A stretch of 64,000 nucleotides of DNA from Bremerella alba (GCF_013618625.1 NZ_JABRWO010000009.1:248001-312000); one strand, 5' to 3'. Counted from the first letter of the stretch, positions 17,647 to 27,520 are shown. The notes: generated by a model not told the origin, from the sequence alone. A program made the numbers and translations.

Positions 17647-20600
17647 TTACTCCGCGGCCTCCGCCGTTACCGCCATCACGACCGGGGCTGTATTATCGTT
17701 TCCCTTGACTAGCTCGATCGACTCAACAGGCTTCCGTTGGCTGGGGCGGACGGCCAAATAGCGGATCTGTCGGCCACTAAGATCGAACGCGAATTTCGAC
17801 TCGGGTACATCGACCCGGCAAATATAGTCCGCAATATGGACTCCATTTTTTAGTGGATGGTCTTCGGTCGTGCCGTCTTCAAAGCGGAAACGGACGATCA
17901 TCGAGGTCGATCCCTGTTTCCCATAAGGGGAAGCCCAGCCGGCGACGCCCCCCAAAATGTGCACCGCTGACAACGGCATATTGCACGGAATCGATACCGA
18001 CTTGGGCATCTTCGGAGGCAAATAACCGCTCGGGCCGTACAGCAGCACGGCGTTTGGCCGGGAGGTTCCCTGGGGATCGATCAGCTGAAACGGCACGCCG
18101 TCGACGCTCTTCGGCTGCCAATCGGCGAAGACTAAAGTCTCGGCCGGGGCGTTCTTAGAGACAAACATCCCTTCTGTGCTGACCGCCGAGGCAACCTTTT
18201 CCAGCGGCAAGGGGACAAACTTGCCGCGATTGGTGAGGAAGGCCAGCAGGTCTTCTAGTTCCTTCGGCTTGATCTGCTTCTCGAAACCAACCGGCATTAG
18301 CGACTGCGGTGTGCCGAGAAGTTCGTCGATATCTTCGCGGAGGATCGACTGCTGTTTTCCTTCGGCGTCTACTAGTTCAATAGCCGTACGGCTTTCCGAG
18401 GCAAGCAGGCCACTCATCACGCGTCCGTCCATCGTGGCGACCATGTAGGTGCGATAGTTCGACTCGACGCTGCGATTGGGATCGAGGATTTCGGTCAGCA
18501 GTTGCGACTTCGGATGCACGGCCATCCCGGTCAGGTCAGGGCCGATCTTCGAGCCTTCGCCGCTGTGCATATGGCACTTCGAGCATTCGCGTTTGAAGAC
18601 CAGCTTGCCGGCGGCGGCGTCCCCCTGGGCTTCGGTGGCTGCCCATAGCTGCTCTATAACCTTCTGGCGGTCTGCGTTGGGCAATGCGCCACCGCGAGCA
18701 AATATCTCTTCGGCTTTCTTGCGTAGCTGCTTCTCGGGATGCTGCGAAAGGGCTTGACGCTGGTCGAGTGCCAATTCGTTCAGTTGGATAGAACCTTTAT
18801 CCATCGAAGCCAACAGGTCGGCCGTCCAGGCCGGGCGGCTTAACAGCACGCCGATGGCTTCCTTCCGACCGGTTGGCGTTAAACTGGGGAGCGTTTCCAA
18901 AACGTACTTGCCCAGGCCATCGTTCTCGCTTGCTCTCAGGCTATTAAGCAGTGCCGTGGTGACATCGGCCGAGGTTTGCGGGCCGATGGAAGCCAGCAGT
19001 TTGGCTTCGACCGGCGGGGCCATCTTCACGTTCAACGCGACGATCTCTCGAGCGAGTCGCTGCACGTCTTTGGCGCTGAGATCGCCTGATTCGATTTGCT
19101 CTAGAGCATTCTCAACCAATTCTTGCAGTTGCGAAGCCAACTTCGTGCTGCCCCAGTTGACGGCCATACGAATCAGTTGACCGCGCGACGAAGCGGGAAG
19201 CGTCTCGATCAGGCGGGTAAGCGAATTGTCGACGGCGTCGGTGATCTGCGGCTTCTTGTCTTGCGGCCAACCTTTGGCTAGGCCGGTAACAATGGCCTCG
19301 GCAACTTGCGGCTGGGCGTTCTCGATGGCTGGCAGCAGTTCGGCAATCGTATCAACCGGACCACCGCGTGAGTAATGCTCGGTCACAATTGCCACTAGGT
19401 CCAACACCTTGTTGTCGATGTTATTAGACTTGGCAACCGCTTTCAGGAAGCTGCCGCCTTGGTTGGCGGCTGCGGAGGTCGCTGCGTCGGGGATCCAGCG
19501 ATCGTTGGCGTTGTGTGGCTGGGTAATCATGGCCAAAATATCGACCGCTGCCGCGTCACTCGCCGGAAGATCGGCTAAAGCGAGTAGCGTCATCAGGCGA
19601 ACTTGGGGATCGGCATCGTTCAGCACGCCACTTTTCAAAATCGCGGTCGTGCTTTCAGGAGCATGCGGCAGCACCTGAACCGCATTGCGGCGAACGCCCG
19701 GGGCTGGATGCACAAGTGCGATGTAGGCGGCTTGAGTCGCGGTGCCATTGGGGTCTTCCAGAACGCCTAAGCCGTGCAAGGTCCACAGGGCGTGAATCGC
19801 TCCGACGTTCAGACCGATACTGTCCGTCGAGTCGTCTTGCAGCAATTGAATCAACGCCGGAATGACATCGGTCTGGCCACGCTCGACCAGGGTCTGCTGA
19901 GCATGACGACGCCATAGCAGGTTATCGCTTTTCAGGGTGGCGACGATCTTTTCCGGGGACGCTTCATCGAGGTTCAAGTGCCAGTCTTTGTCGGCTTTGG
20001 CGCCTTCTCCGGTGTAGACAATGCGGTAGATCCGTCCGTGCAGCTTGTCACGCAGTGCGGTTTCATACGCGGCACCCTTGCCAGTTTTGAAGCCGTGCGG
20101 CGTGGGGTTGTGCTGGACAATGTAGTTGTACCAGTCGAGAACCCACACGTTGCCGTCGGGACCGACTTCCGATTGGATGGGGGCCGTCCATTCGTCGTCG
20201 GAGGCCACCAGGTTGAAGGGGCTGGTCGAGTGAAAGCCGCTTCCGTCGCGCGAGATGACGAACGCCCCGGTGAGGTGCCCGGTAGGGCCATTCACGAAGG
20301 CCACGCGATTCCAAAATGCTTCCGGATAGTTGCGGGCCGTATAAAGCGAATGCCCGGCACCGGCCGTGTACCCGCCGTGATGATCAACCTGTCGCACCTT
20401 GTCGGTGACGGGATCGAACTTGTGCGAATCGGCCATTGAATCGAGTACAAGGCGAGCCGTCCAGCCGCGAACCTGTTCGTAATAGCGGTTTGGGATCGGC
20501 ATGTAAACGCTGGGGCAGTGGTTGGCGGTGGAACCGAAGATGATCCCTTCTTCGCTCATGCCCAGGCCCCATGTGTTGTTGTTGGTCGAGCGGATGAACT

Positions 20601-22086
20601 CTAACTCGCTGCCGTCGGGCTTGAAGCGGAAGAAGCCGTTACGGAAGCCAGGTTGCTCTTCGCCGTCGACCACCACGTGCGAATCGTTGTAGCCTTGCAT
20701 GCCCCAGATCCAGTTATCGTGGCCGTACTGAAAGTTGCTCACGCCGCCGTGGGTGTCTCGCATGTTCCAGCCGCTGAACATCACCTGCTTCTCGTCGGCT
20801 ACATCGTCGTCGTCGGTATCCTTAAGCCACAGAGTCTCGGAACCATTCTGCACGATTACGCCACCATTATGGAAAGCAATCGAAGTCGGAATGCTCAGGC
20901 CGTCAGCGAAGGTGGTGACCTTGTCTGCTTGCAGGTCGCCGTCGGTATCTTCGCAAACCACTACCCGATCGCGGCCTGGTCCTGGGCTGTGTAGCTCGTT
21001 GGGATAGTCGAGCGTCATGCACATCCAAAGTCGCCCTCGTGCATCCCAGGTCATGGCGATTGGCTTGCCGCCGTCGAAGATCTCTTCCGACGCGAACAGC
21101 TTCGCTTCAAACCCTTCCGGCAGCACCAGGTGCTTTTCGGATTCTTCCGGTGGCAGCGGCTTCTGCATCAAGTTGAGCGGTTTGGCTTGGGTGCCCCAGT
21201 TTTCGCCGGCAGTGTAGTTGGGGATTTGGGCTCCCATGTCGACATAATCAAACGGTTTGATATCGGTGTTAGGTTGCTGAGCTAGGGGGACATTCATCGG
21301 GCGATCGAAGGCCGTGACCAGACCTTCCTTTTGCGGCGGGAAATTGGGGGCCACGCTCGGATCTTGTTTGACGGCCCAGCGAACACCGCGTTCGACCAAA
21401 TTAACGAAGCCGGGGTTGGTGAACGTGCGAGCGTCATGACCCCACGCCGTATAGAAGACGCGTCCTTGGCCTTGCTGGCGAATCCAGGTCCACGGTTCTA
21501 GCTGTTGATCGCCCATGCGGTAGGTCAGCACGGTGCGGTTTTCTTCGTTGTGTTTGGTATGCACGTAGGTCTCGTCCCAGCTTTCAAATCCCTGGAAACC
21601 TTGCATGATCGGGTGCGATGCTTCGGCGAGTTTCGTACGGAAGGTCCCGGTGCCGTGGCTCTTGAACTGAGCACCTACGAGCGCGATGTACTTGGGCGAG
21701 TTGAGAAAGCAGTAAGAAGCACAGTGCAGCGGGATAAGTGCGTGCCCTTGTTCGACGTAATCGAGGATTGCCGATTCGCTGGCCGGATCGATCTGCTCGA
21801 TGTTTGCGTAGATCATCAGCCCGTCGTACTTCGCCAGCGTTTCTGGGTTGATATGAGCCAGCGAATCGGTGTACTTCAGATCAATGCCCCGGGCTTCTAA
21901 TGCCGGCTGCAACTCGACGAATCGCTTGGCCGGTTGATGATGCCCGTTGTCACCTAAAAAGAGGATCGAAATGCGATCCTGAGGAGCTTCCGGCTCGGCG
22001 GCGGGAAGTTGTCCTACGCCTGTCAGCAGTATGAACAGACTTGCGGCGAAAGAGGCAAAGCAATAGCTGCGGATGTCGCGTAGCAT
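17647..22086 (-). CDS. Giant secreted ThuA / PVC-dehydrogenase / HEAT / cytochrome c protein
   Basis: A 1479-residue exported protein. After a signal peptide (about 1-31, cut near LPAAEP) come a ThuA-like domain (about 37-250; ISILFLGDNGHHQPAKRF, AWGHDARTFTNPG), the PVC-type membrane-bound dehydrogenase propeller (about 320-700; LPEGFEAKLFASEE, DTDGDLQADKV), HEAT-like helical repeats (about 720-1130), a cytochrome c/heme-binding domain with CSKCH at 1168-1172, and a beta-rich C-terminal domain. The family is abundant in planctomycetes, often suspected of acting on sugars, with substrate unknown. I chose the ATG at 22086 because it places the signal peptide at the N-terminus; an upstream TTG at 22149 has no good ribosome site. 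Confidence 0.88.
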   Translation of the reverse strand: MLRDIRSYCFASFAASLFILLTGVGQLPAAEPEAPQDRISILFLGDNGHHQPAKRFVELQPALEARGIDLKYTDSLAHINPETLAKYDGLMIYANIEQIDPASESAILDYVEQGHALIPLHCASYCFLNSPKYIALVGAQFKSHGTGTFRTKLAEASHPIMQGFQGFESWDETYVHTKHNEENRTVLTYRMGDQQLEPWTWIRQQGQGRVFYTAWGHDARTFTNPGFVNLVERGVRWAVKQDPSVAPNFPPQKEGLVTAFDRPMNVPLAQQPNTDIKPFDYVDMGAQIPNYTAGENWGTQAKPLNLMQKPLPPEESEKHLVLPEGFEAKLFASEEIFDGGKPIAMTWDARGRLWMCMTLDYPNELHSPGPGRDRVVVCEDTDGDLQADKVTTFADGLSIPTSIAFHNGGVIVQNGSETLWLKDTDDDDVADEKQVMFSGWNMRDTHGGVSNFQYGHDNWIWGMQGYNDSHVVVDGEEQPGFRNGFFRFKPDGSELEFIRSTNNNTWGLGMSEEGIIFGSTANHCPSVYMPIPNRYYEQVRGWTARLVLDSMADSHKFDPVTDKVRQVDHHGGYTAGAGHSLYTARNYPEAFWNRVAFVNGPTGHLTGAFVISRDGSGFHSTSPFNLVASDDEWTAPIQSEVGPDGNVWVLDWYNYIVQHNPTPHGFKTGKGAAYETALRDKLHGRIYRIVYTGEGAKADKDWHLNLDEASPEKIVATLKSDNLLWRRHAQQTLVERGQTDVIPALIQLLQDDSTDSIGLNVGAIHALWTLHGLGVLEDPNGTATQAAYIALVHPAPGVRRNAVQVLPHAPESTTAILKSGVLNDADPQVRLMTLLALADLPASDAAAVDILAMITQPHNANDRWIPDAATSAAANQGGSFLKAVAKSNNIDNKVLDLVAIVTEHYSRGGPVDTIAELLPAIENAQPQVAEAIVTGLAKGWPQDKKPQITDAVDNSLTRLIETLPASSRGQLIRMAVNWGSTKLASQLQELVENALEQIESGDLSAKDVQRLAREIVALNVKMAPPVEAKLLASIGPQTSADVTTALLNSLRASENDGLGKYVLETLPSLTPTGRKEAIGVLLSRPAWTADLLASMDKGSIQLNELALDQRQALSQHPEKQLRKKAEEIFARGGALPNADRQKVIEQLWAATEAQGDAAAGKLVFKRECSKCHMHSGEGSKIGPDLTGMAVHPKSQLLTEILDPNRSVESNYRTYMVATMDGRVMSGLLASESRTAIELVDAEGKQQSILREDIDELLGTPQSLMPVGFEKQIKPKELEDLLAFLTNRGKFVPLPLEKVASAVSTEGMFVSKNAPAETLVFADWQPKSVDGVPFQLIDPQGTSRPNAVLLYGPSGYLPPKMPKSVSIPCNMPLSAVHILGGVAGWASPYGKQGSTSMIVRFRFEDGTTEDHPLKNGVHIADYICRVDVPESKFAFDLSGRQIRYLAVRPSQRKPVESIELVKGNDNTAPVVMAVTAEAAE

Positions 22087-22396
22087 GGGGCTATCGATGG
22101 GCTGAAGGAATACGGTGTCGGATAAGGTTCGAGTCGAAATTCGTGCCAAGGAAAAAGGGGGGTAAGCCTCGGTGAAAATTAAGTTTTTCGACTTATTCCA
22201 ATATAGTGACGATTCGCAATCCGTCTTCCTAAATAAGTCCCGTCAATTGTAGGTATTTTGCAGGGATTTCGCGCAGTGGGGACGAATGGCTCCCTATTCA
22301 AGCTCTGCGCGATCGTTCATACTTGCCGATTCGGTTCGAGATTTACCTCGCCGCGAAGAAACCCTTCGCTTTCCTACAACCTGAACAACGAGAATC
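22087..22396. other. Divergent promoter region
   Basis: A 310-nt gap between divergent genes (the giant cytochrome protein and the NagB fusion). About 22170-22260 is clearly AT-rich (runs of T and AATAAGT-like steps) compared with its surroundings, fitting promoters in both directions. I could not assign a specific -35/-10 pair, and there is no repeat or RNA gene that I recognise. Confidence 0.45.
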
Positions 22397-24286
22397 ATGA
22401 CTGAACGAACCGCTGATCGACCCGAGATGTCGATCCAGTCAACCGTATTGCCGTGTGATGTTTTTTCCACCAGCGAGGCCCTCTCTCGCCACGTCGCGAA
22501 AATTGTCGCTGCGATCATTCGCGAACGACAAGCTCAAAAAGCGACCGCTGTGCTTGGGCTTCCAACCGGTTCTACGCCCATGGGCGTCTACCGAGAACTG
22601 GTTCGCATGCACCAGGATGAAGGATTGGATCTATCCAATGTCGTGACCTTCAATCTGGACGAATACTACGGCCTGAAGCCCGACCAACTGCAAAGTTACC
22701 ATCGGACGATGCACGAGGTTTTCTTTCAGCATGTGAATATTCCATCGGAGAATATTCACATCCCGGACGGAACCATTCCGCTCGATCAAGTCGATGCGTA
22801 TTGCGATGACTACGAAAACAAGATTCGCGAGGCTGGCGGGATCGACCTGATGCTGCTGGGCATCGGCTCTAACGGCCACATTGGCTTTAACGAGCCGTTC
22901 AGTATCCGCAACAGCCGGATGCGTCTTTGTACGCTCGACCCGATCACGCGTCGTAGCGCGGCATCGGATTTCTTTCAGGAAGACAACGTCCCGCACCAGG
23001 CCATTACGATGGGCATCGGGACCATCTTGGAAGCCCGCAAGATCTTGCTCTTGGCCCTGGGGCAAGGCAAGTCGTCGATCATTTGCGAGACGCTGCAAGG
23101 TCCGATTACCAACCGCGTGCCGGCAACCATCTTGCAAGAGCATCGCGATACGTCGGTCTTCATCGATACGGCAGCAGCCAGCAAGCTAACCGCCGTGGCC
23201 GAGCCGTGGACCGAAGGAGAGGTTGAGTGGGACCAGACGATGATCAAGCGAGCCATGCTATGGCTCTGCGAAAAGACAGGCAAAGCACTGTTGAAGCTGG
23301 CCGATGACGATTTCCGCCAATACAACCTGCATCAGCTTCTGCGTCATCACGGCCCCGCGCCGAGCCTGGCTCACCGTGTGTTCCGCTGGATGATGGATAC
23401 CATCGAGTATCATCCCGCAGGCAAAGAAAAGAAGAAGGCCATCTGCTTCAGTCCTCACCCGGACGATGACGTGATCAGCATGGGCGGCACGCTCATTCGC
23501 CTGGTCGACGATGGCCACGAGGCCCACGTCGCTTACATGACTAGCGGTAACATCGCGGTTTTCGACCACGATGCCCAGCGTTTCGCCGACTTCGTCACGC
23601 AGTACAACCGCCTGTTTGGTATCGAAGAAAAGAAATCGGCCGAGGTCGAAAAGCAGGTCGTCGACTCGTTGAAGTCGAAACCACCTGGCGAGCCGGATGT
23701 CGAGACGGTGCTCAGCATTAAAGGCCTGATCCGTCGCAGCGAAGCCATTGCCGGAGCCTTGAAAGCTGGCTGCGAGGAAGAGAACCTGCACTTCTTGGAT
23801 CTGCCGTTTTATCGAACCGGTAAGGTCGCTAAGAACCCGCTCGGTGCGGACGATGTGCAGATCGTCAAGCAGTTGATCCTGGAGGTTCAGCCAGACCAGG
23901 TTTACATTGCCGGCGATCTTTCTGACCCGCACGGAACGCACCGTGTTTGTGCGATGGCGATCTTCAATGCCCTGTTGGAAATCGAAGCCGAAACCGGCAG
24001 CCGGCCTGAGGCCTTGCTGTATCGTGGTGCCTGGCAAGAGTACCCGCTGCACGAGATCGAGATTTGCGTGCCGCTATCGCCCAACGACATGTTCAAGAAG
24101 CGGCAAGCGATCTTCATGCACGAGAGCCAGAAGGATAGTGCTCTGTTCCCCGGAACCGACCCACGTGAATTCTGGGAACGAGCCGAAGACCGCAACACAG
24201 GCACCGCCGATTCCTACAACAAGATCGGCCTGCCAGAATACTTCGCCATGGAAGCGTTCGTTCGCTGGAACGGGCAGCCCCTGTAA
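22397..24286 (+). CDS. nagB: Glucosamine-6-phosphate deaminase-like / PIG-L deacetylase fusion
   Basis: A 629-residue two-domain protein. Residues 20-290 follow NagB (LGLPTGSTPMGVYRELVRMH; FNLDEYYGL with Asp88; GIGSNGHIGFNEP at 155-167). Residues 345-620 are a PIG-L/LmbE zinc deacetylase with FSPHPDDDVISMGGTL (His354, Asp356, Asp357) and the late GDLSDPHGTHRVC. NagB converts glucosamine 6-P to fructose 6-P; PIG-L enzymes remove N-acetyl groups from amino sugars. In E. coli NagB the catalytic Asp141 lies just before Gly-His; here that position is Asn159, while the equivalents of Asp72, His143 and Glu148 are present. Similar long forms are known in Bacteroidetes. Joint deacetylation and deamination is a reasonable inference. 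Confidence 0.88.
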   Translation: MTERTADRPEMSIQSTVLPCDVFSTSEALSRHVAKIVAAIIRERQAQKATAVLGLPTGSTPMGVYRELVRMHQDEGLDLSNVVTFNLDEYYGLKPDQLQSYHRTMHEVFFQHVNIPSENIHIPDGTIPLDQVDAYCDDYENKIREAGGIDLMLLGIGSNGHIGFNEPFSIRNSRMRLCTLDPITRRSAASDFFQEDNVPHQAITMGIGTILEARKILLLALGQGKSSIICETLQGPITNRVPATILQEHRDTSVFIDTAAASKLTAVAEPWTEGEVEWDQTMIKRAMLWLCEKTGKALLKLADDDFRQYNLHQLLRHHGPAPSLAHRVFRWMMDTIEYHPAGKEKKKAICFSPHPDDDVISMGGTLIRLVDDGHEAHVAYMTSGNIAVFDHDAQRFADFVTQYNRLFGIEEKKSAEVEKQVVDSLKSKPPGEPDVETVLSIKGLIRRSEAIAGALKAGCEEENLHFLDLPFYRTGKVAKNPLGADDVQIVKQLILEVQPDQVYIAGDLSDPHGTHRVCAMAIFNALLEIEAETGSRPEALLYRGAWQEYPLHEIEICVPLSPNDMFKKRQAIFMHESQKDSALFPGTDPREFWERAEDRNTGTADSYNKIGLPEYFAMEAFVRWNGQPL

Positions 24287-24407
24287 AAAGAGAACGGGCT
24301 GCTTGCTTGCCATCCGATCACGATCTAGTCTACATCGGGTCGCCCAGCGACTTGTAAGCGATAACGATACCGGCTGCTTGGGAAAAAGCCCCTGGCAGCC
24401 TTCTTTT

Positions 24408-24596
24408 TTACACGCCCAAGTCGGGGAACGTGCGCTCGATTTCGCTCTTGGAATAGATAAAACTTTCTTGGGTGATCACCCCAATTACGGTAATCGCGCC
24501 AATGACAGCCATCAGGATCATGGCCAGCATAATGGCGTACTCGACCGAAGTAGGCCCGTCCTCGGCACGTAGAAAATGGAGAATCTTAGGCAGCAT
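24408..24596 (-). CDS. Flp-type (type IVb) pilin subunit
   Basis: A 62-residue protein with the Flp/Fap pilin pattern: a short charged leader (FLRAEDGPTSVEYAIMLAMI, with G then PTSVEYA), one hydrophobic helix (about 20-45) and a short polar tail. Glu at +5 after the Gly-Pro step is the conserved pilin Glu. Flp pilins are cut by a TadV-like prepilin peptidase and assembled by Tad machinery for adhesion. AAGGA is 8 nt before the ATG. No tad genes flank it, so it is an orphan subunit, as often seen in planctomycetes. Confidence 0.85.
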   Translation of the reverse strand: MLPKILHFLRAEDGPTSVEYAIMLAMILMAVIGAITVIGVITQESFIYSKSEIERTFPDLGV

Positions 24597-24760
24597 GGCA
24601 CCGTTCCTTAAGGAAGGACCGACGAAAAAGGTAACGTGTTAGTCCATGCCCACGAAATGTGTAGTCCGCTGGCCGGGATTCACGGCAATGAGTCACGTGA
24701 AACGTACCTCACAATTGGTAGTAAGCAAAAAAAATTGCCTGGTGTTGCGCAATACAGGAG

Positions 24761-24789
24761 TTGACATCTGTACAGCATGAGGCTAGGCT
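24761..24789 (+). promoter_or_regulatory. lexA promoter with candidate LexA operator
   Basis: TTGACA at 24761-24766 is spaced 17 nt from TAGGCT at 24784-24789. The palindrome CTGTACAG at 24768-24775 sits in the spacer, the place expected for an autoregulatory LexA site. The -10 is a weak match. The planctomycete LexA motif is not known to me, so the operator is a guess by position and symmetry. Confidence 0.5.
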
Positions 24790-24855
24790 CTATTTCCGAC
24801 ATCACCTTTCCACGCTGGAAAGGGAGAGACGCACGACGGATCAGGATCCCCGAAC

Positions 24856-25467
24856 ATGGCAAGTTCGCAGTCGGCCACCGACTCCCTTACCAAACGTCAG
24901 AAGGACGTCTTTTTCTTTATCCGCGAGAAAATCCAAAATCGCGGCTATGGCCCCACGGTGCGGGAAATCGGGCAAGAGTTCGAGATAAGCTCGCCCAACG
25001 GCGTCGTCTGCCACCTGAAAGCCCTGGAACGCAAAGGGCTGATCTCCCGCGAAAAGAACATGTCGCGGGCCATCCAACTGCGGGCCGAGGTTGAGGAAGA
25101 AGTCGGCTTGCCGTTTGTCGGGCGAATTGCTGCCGGCGTGCTGCACGAGGCCATCGGCCAGGACGAAAGGGTCGATTTCGGCACGATGTTTAACCGCCGC
25201 GACCACTTCGTACTGGAAGTCACCGGCGATTCGATGATCGAAGCCCACATCGACGAAGGGGACTATGTGGTCGTCAAACAGCAGGAAACGGCCCGCCCCG
25301 GCGAGATTGTCGTGGCTGAAACCGACGAAGGGGAAGCAACCCTCAAATATTGGTACCCCGAAAAGAACCGCATCCGCCTGCAACCAGCCAACAGCAGCAT
25401 GGATCCCATCTACGTCAAAGATGCCAAGGTCCGCGGCATAGTCATCGGCGTGGTCCGCAAGTTTTAA
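24856..25467 (+). CDS. lexA: LexA SOS repressor
   Basis: A 203-residue repressor and autoprotease. Residues 8-70 form the winged-helix DNA-binding domain (LTKRQKDVFFFIREKIQNRG, YGPTVREIGQEFEISSPNGV). The self-cleavage bond is Ala93-Gly94 in GRIAAGVLHEA, the nucleophile is Ser126 in TGDSMIEAHI and the general base is Lys164 in ATLKYWY. All catalytic residues are present and the length is normal. The recognition helix SSPNGVVCHLKALERKG is close to that of Gram-positive-type LexA. It is monocistronic with its own promoter about 65 nt upstream. Confidence 0.96.
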   Translation: MASSQSATDSLTKRQKDVFFFIREKIQNRGYGPTVREIGQEFEISSPNGVVCHLKALERKGLISREKNMSRAIQLRAEVEEEVGLPFVGRIAAGVLHEAIGQDERVDFGTMFNRRDHFVLEVTGDSMIEAHIDEGDYVVVKQQETARPGEIVVAETDEGEATLKYWYPEKNRIRLQPANSSMDPIYVKDAKVRGIVIGVVRKF

Positions 25468-25610
25468 GCATACCTGATCCGTTGTTGCCTTGCGCAACTT
25501 GTTTGCCGAAGGCAGAGGGTGAGGGCATCCTTTCGCTTGTTTTCATATGAACCTGGTTCGCTAGATAACGTGTCCGCTTATGGGAACATGCTGGCAACAG
25601 GAACGAAGCA

Positions 25611-25997
25611 ATGCCGATTCTTCTCAGAAACTACCTTTGCGCGAGTGAAGTGCTTTCATTTGAGGTGGATGCTCAATTACTTTGCGACGTGTTTATTCCA
25701 GCTAGGACCATCGGTTTGTACTGTCGCCTTGCCAAACAATTGCTGGGGCTGACTGTCTTTGGATCGGATTTTTATTTTTGGTGGGACGATGCTTGGCATG
25801 CCGTGTCATCTGAGTTTTCCATTTGCCACCACATAGAAAATAATCAGTTCCGACGCTTAGTGGTGATTGGTCAGAATGATCTTCAAGTCGATATCCGCTA
25901 TACGGTTCAGCAGCCAGTATCAACGCCGTTTTACTCGGAAGATGAAGAAGACGTTGACTTCGGCCTGTGGCTCAAAAACGTGCTGACTTCCGAATAA
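25611..25997 (+). CDS. Hypothetical protein
   Basis: A 128-residue protein, rich in aromatic residues and Cys, without signal peptide. Notable stretches are FYFWWDDAWHAVSSEFSICH in the middle and an acidic tail near SEDEEDVDFGLWL. AGGA lies 8 nt before the ATG. I do not recognise the family; the size and composition recall small single-domain proteins sometimes found as immunity or accessory proteins, but nothing adjacent supports that. It is preceded by a half-copy of a dispersed repeat (about 25512-25530) and followed by another inverted repeat, so it may be a recent arrival. Confidence 0.55.
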   Translation: MPILLRNYLCASEVLSFEVDAQLLCDVFIPARTIGLYCRLAKQLLGLTVFGSDFYFWWDDAWHAVSSEFSICHHIENNQFRRLVVIGQNDLQVDIRYTVQQPVSTPFYSEDEEDVDFGLWLKNVLTSE

Positions 25998-26059
25998 CGG
26001 AAGGCCACGATTTTAGGAATATGGCCCCACGGATTTTCTGAATGAGCGCCGGTAAGGCC

Positions 26060-26113
26060 CCGCGTGTCGCGGGTCGGAAAACCGGTACCCGCTTCGTGAC
26101 CCGCGACACGCGG
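26060..26113. repeat. Dispersed palindrome, family B copy 1
   Basis: 16-bp perfect arms (CCGCGTGTCGCGGGTC and its complement) enclose a 22-nt loop, ending 12 nt before the 3' end of the sigma-54 activator gene. The same arms occur at 47186-47242. Confidence 0.7.
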
Positions 26114-26125
26114 GCCCTACGCGCC

Positions 26126-27520
26126 TTAAGCTGTTTTTTCGCTGGCGGTCGCTTGGTTCAGCTTGTTGTAAAGCGTCTTCAAGCTGATACCCAGCTCTTC
26201 GGCTGCTTGGGGTTTGCTTCCGTCGTGGCGATCTAGCGCCTCGTGGATGGCCTGCATTTCGAGTTCACGCAGGGACAAAGGACCGCTGACCGCTCGCAGT
26301 TCCGGGGGACCACCGCTGTGCGATTGTTCGCTAAAGCGGCGCGGCAAATGCGGTGGCTGAATCGGTAGTTCTTCGCACAAAATCGTGGCGTGTTCGACGA
26401 CGTTGGCCAGTTCTCGCACGTTGCCTGGCCACGAGTGTGACTTAAGCGCGTGAATCGTTTCTGTCGCGAAGACGGTGTGCGTCATCGGGATGGTGGGCCA
26501 GAACCGGCGGCTGATATGCTCGGCCAACATCGGGATGTCTTCGGTCCGCTCGCGCAGCGGCGGCAGTTGAATCTCGAAGGTGTTGATGCGGAACATCAGG
26601 TCTTCACGGAACTCACTATCGCGGACCATATCCTCGATGTGTCGGTGGGTCGCGCTGATGATGCGGACGTCGACCTTGATCGAGCTGTTTTCACCGACGC
26701 GGCGGATCTCGCCGGTTTCCAGCACTCGCAATAGTTTGGCTTGTAGCGACTTGGGAAGCTCGCCAATCTCGTCGAGGAATAACGAACCACCATGAGCCAC
26801 TTCAAACAGACCGATGCGTGTTTCTTCAGCCCCGGTGAACGCCCCTTTGCGATGCCCGAACAGTTCGCTTTCAATCAGATTCTCTGGCAATGCGCCGCAG
26901 TTCACCGCAACGAACGGTTGGGAGTGACGCAGGCTCTGATCGTGAATCGCTTTGGCGACAAGCTCCTTGCCGGTGCCGGTCTCGCCGCGAATGAGCACGG
27001 CTGAGTTCGACGGAGCGACCTTGGCGATCATTTTGTTGACCAGTTCCATCGCACCCGAATCGCCGATCAGTTTCGACTTGCCTTCGATGCGATCTAGCCG
27101 GCTGGTGAGGGCCTTGATGCGGCGATCTTGCTCGCGTTTTTTGGCCACGCCTTCGAGGAGTGTTTTCAATTCCATCAAGCGGCACGGCTTGGTCAGGTAA
27201 GCGAAGACCTTGAACTCGACCGCGGCGATCGCGCTTTCGGTCGACGATTTGCCGGTCAGTATGATCGCTTCGGTATCGGGCTTGGTTTCTTTCGCCTTCT
27301 TGATGACATCAATACCCCCTTTGCCAGGCATATCGAGATCGACCAGAAGGCAATCGAAGTCTTCCATTTCCAGAGCGGCAATCGCGGTGACCCCGTCCGG
27401 GCAAACCGTAACCGTATGGCCGAGACGCGGCAATTCGAGCCCCATCAGCTTCTGAAGCGACTTCTCGTCGTCGGCAAATAAAATCTTCAGCGACTCAGGC
27501 TGCTTGGTGTCTTCGCTCAT
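26126..27520 (-). CDS. Sigma-54-dependent response regulator (NtrC family)
   Basis: This 464-residue activator drives sigma-54 promoters when phosphorylated. Residues 10-125 are a receiver domain (acidic FADDEK at 15-20, phospho-acceptor Asp61 in LLVDLDMPG, conserved Lys111). Residues 150-390 form an AAA+ domain with Walker A GETGTGKE (179-186), the sigma-54 contact loop GAFTGA at 226-231 and Walker [14 protein letters not shown]. Residues 415-464 are a Fis-type HTH ([20 protein letters not shown]). The ATG at 27520 overlaps the end of the kinase gene by 26 nt, so the pair is translationally coupled. The target operon is not evident nearby. Confidence 0.93.
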   Translation of the reverse strand: MSEDTKQPESLKILFADDEKSLQKLMGLELPRLGHTVTVCPDGVTAIAALEMEDFDCLLVDLDMPGKGGIDVIKKAKETKPDTEAIILTGKSSTESAIAAVEFKVFAYLTKPCRLMELKTLLEGVAKKREQDRRIKALTSRLDRIEGKSKLIGDSGAMELVNKMIAKVAPSNSAVLIRGETGTGKELVAKAIHDQSLRHSQPFVAVNCGALPENLIESELFGHRKGAFTGAEETRIGLFEVAHGGSLFLDEIGELPKSLQAKLLRVLETGEIRRVGENSSIKVDVRIISATHRHIEDMVRDSEFREDLMFRINTFEIQLPPLRERTEDIPMLAEHISRRFWPTIPMTHTVFATETIHALKSHSWPGNVRELANVVEHATILCEELPIQPPHLPRRFSEQSHSGGPPELRAVSGPLSLRELEMQAIHEALDRHDGSKPQAAEELGISLKTLYNKLNQATASEKTA

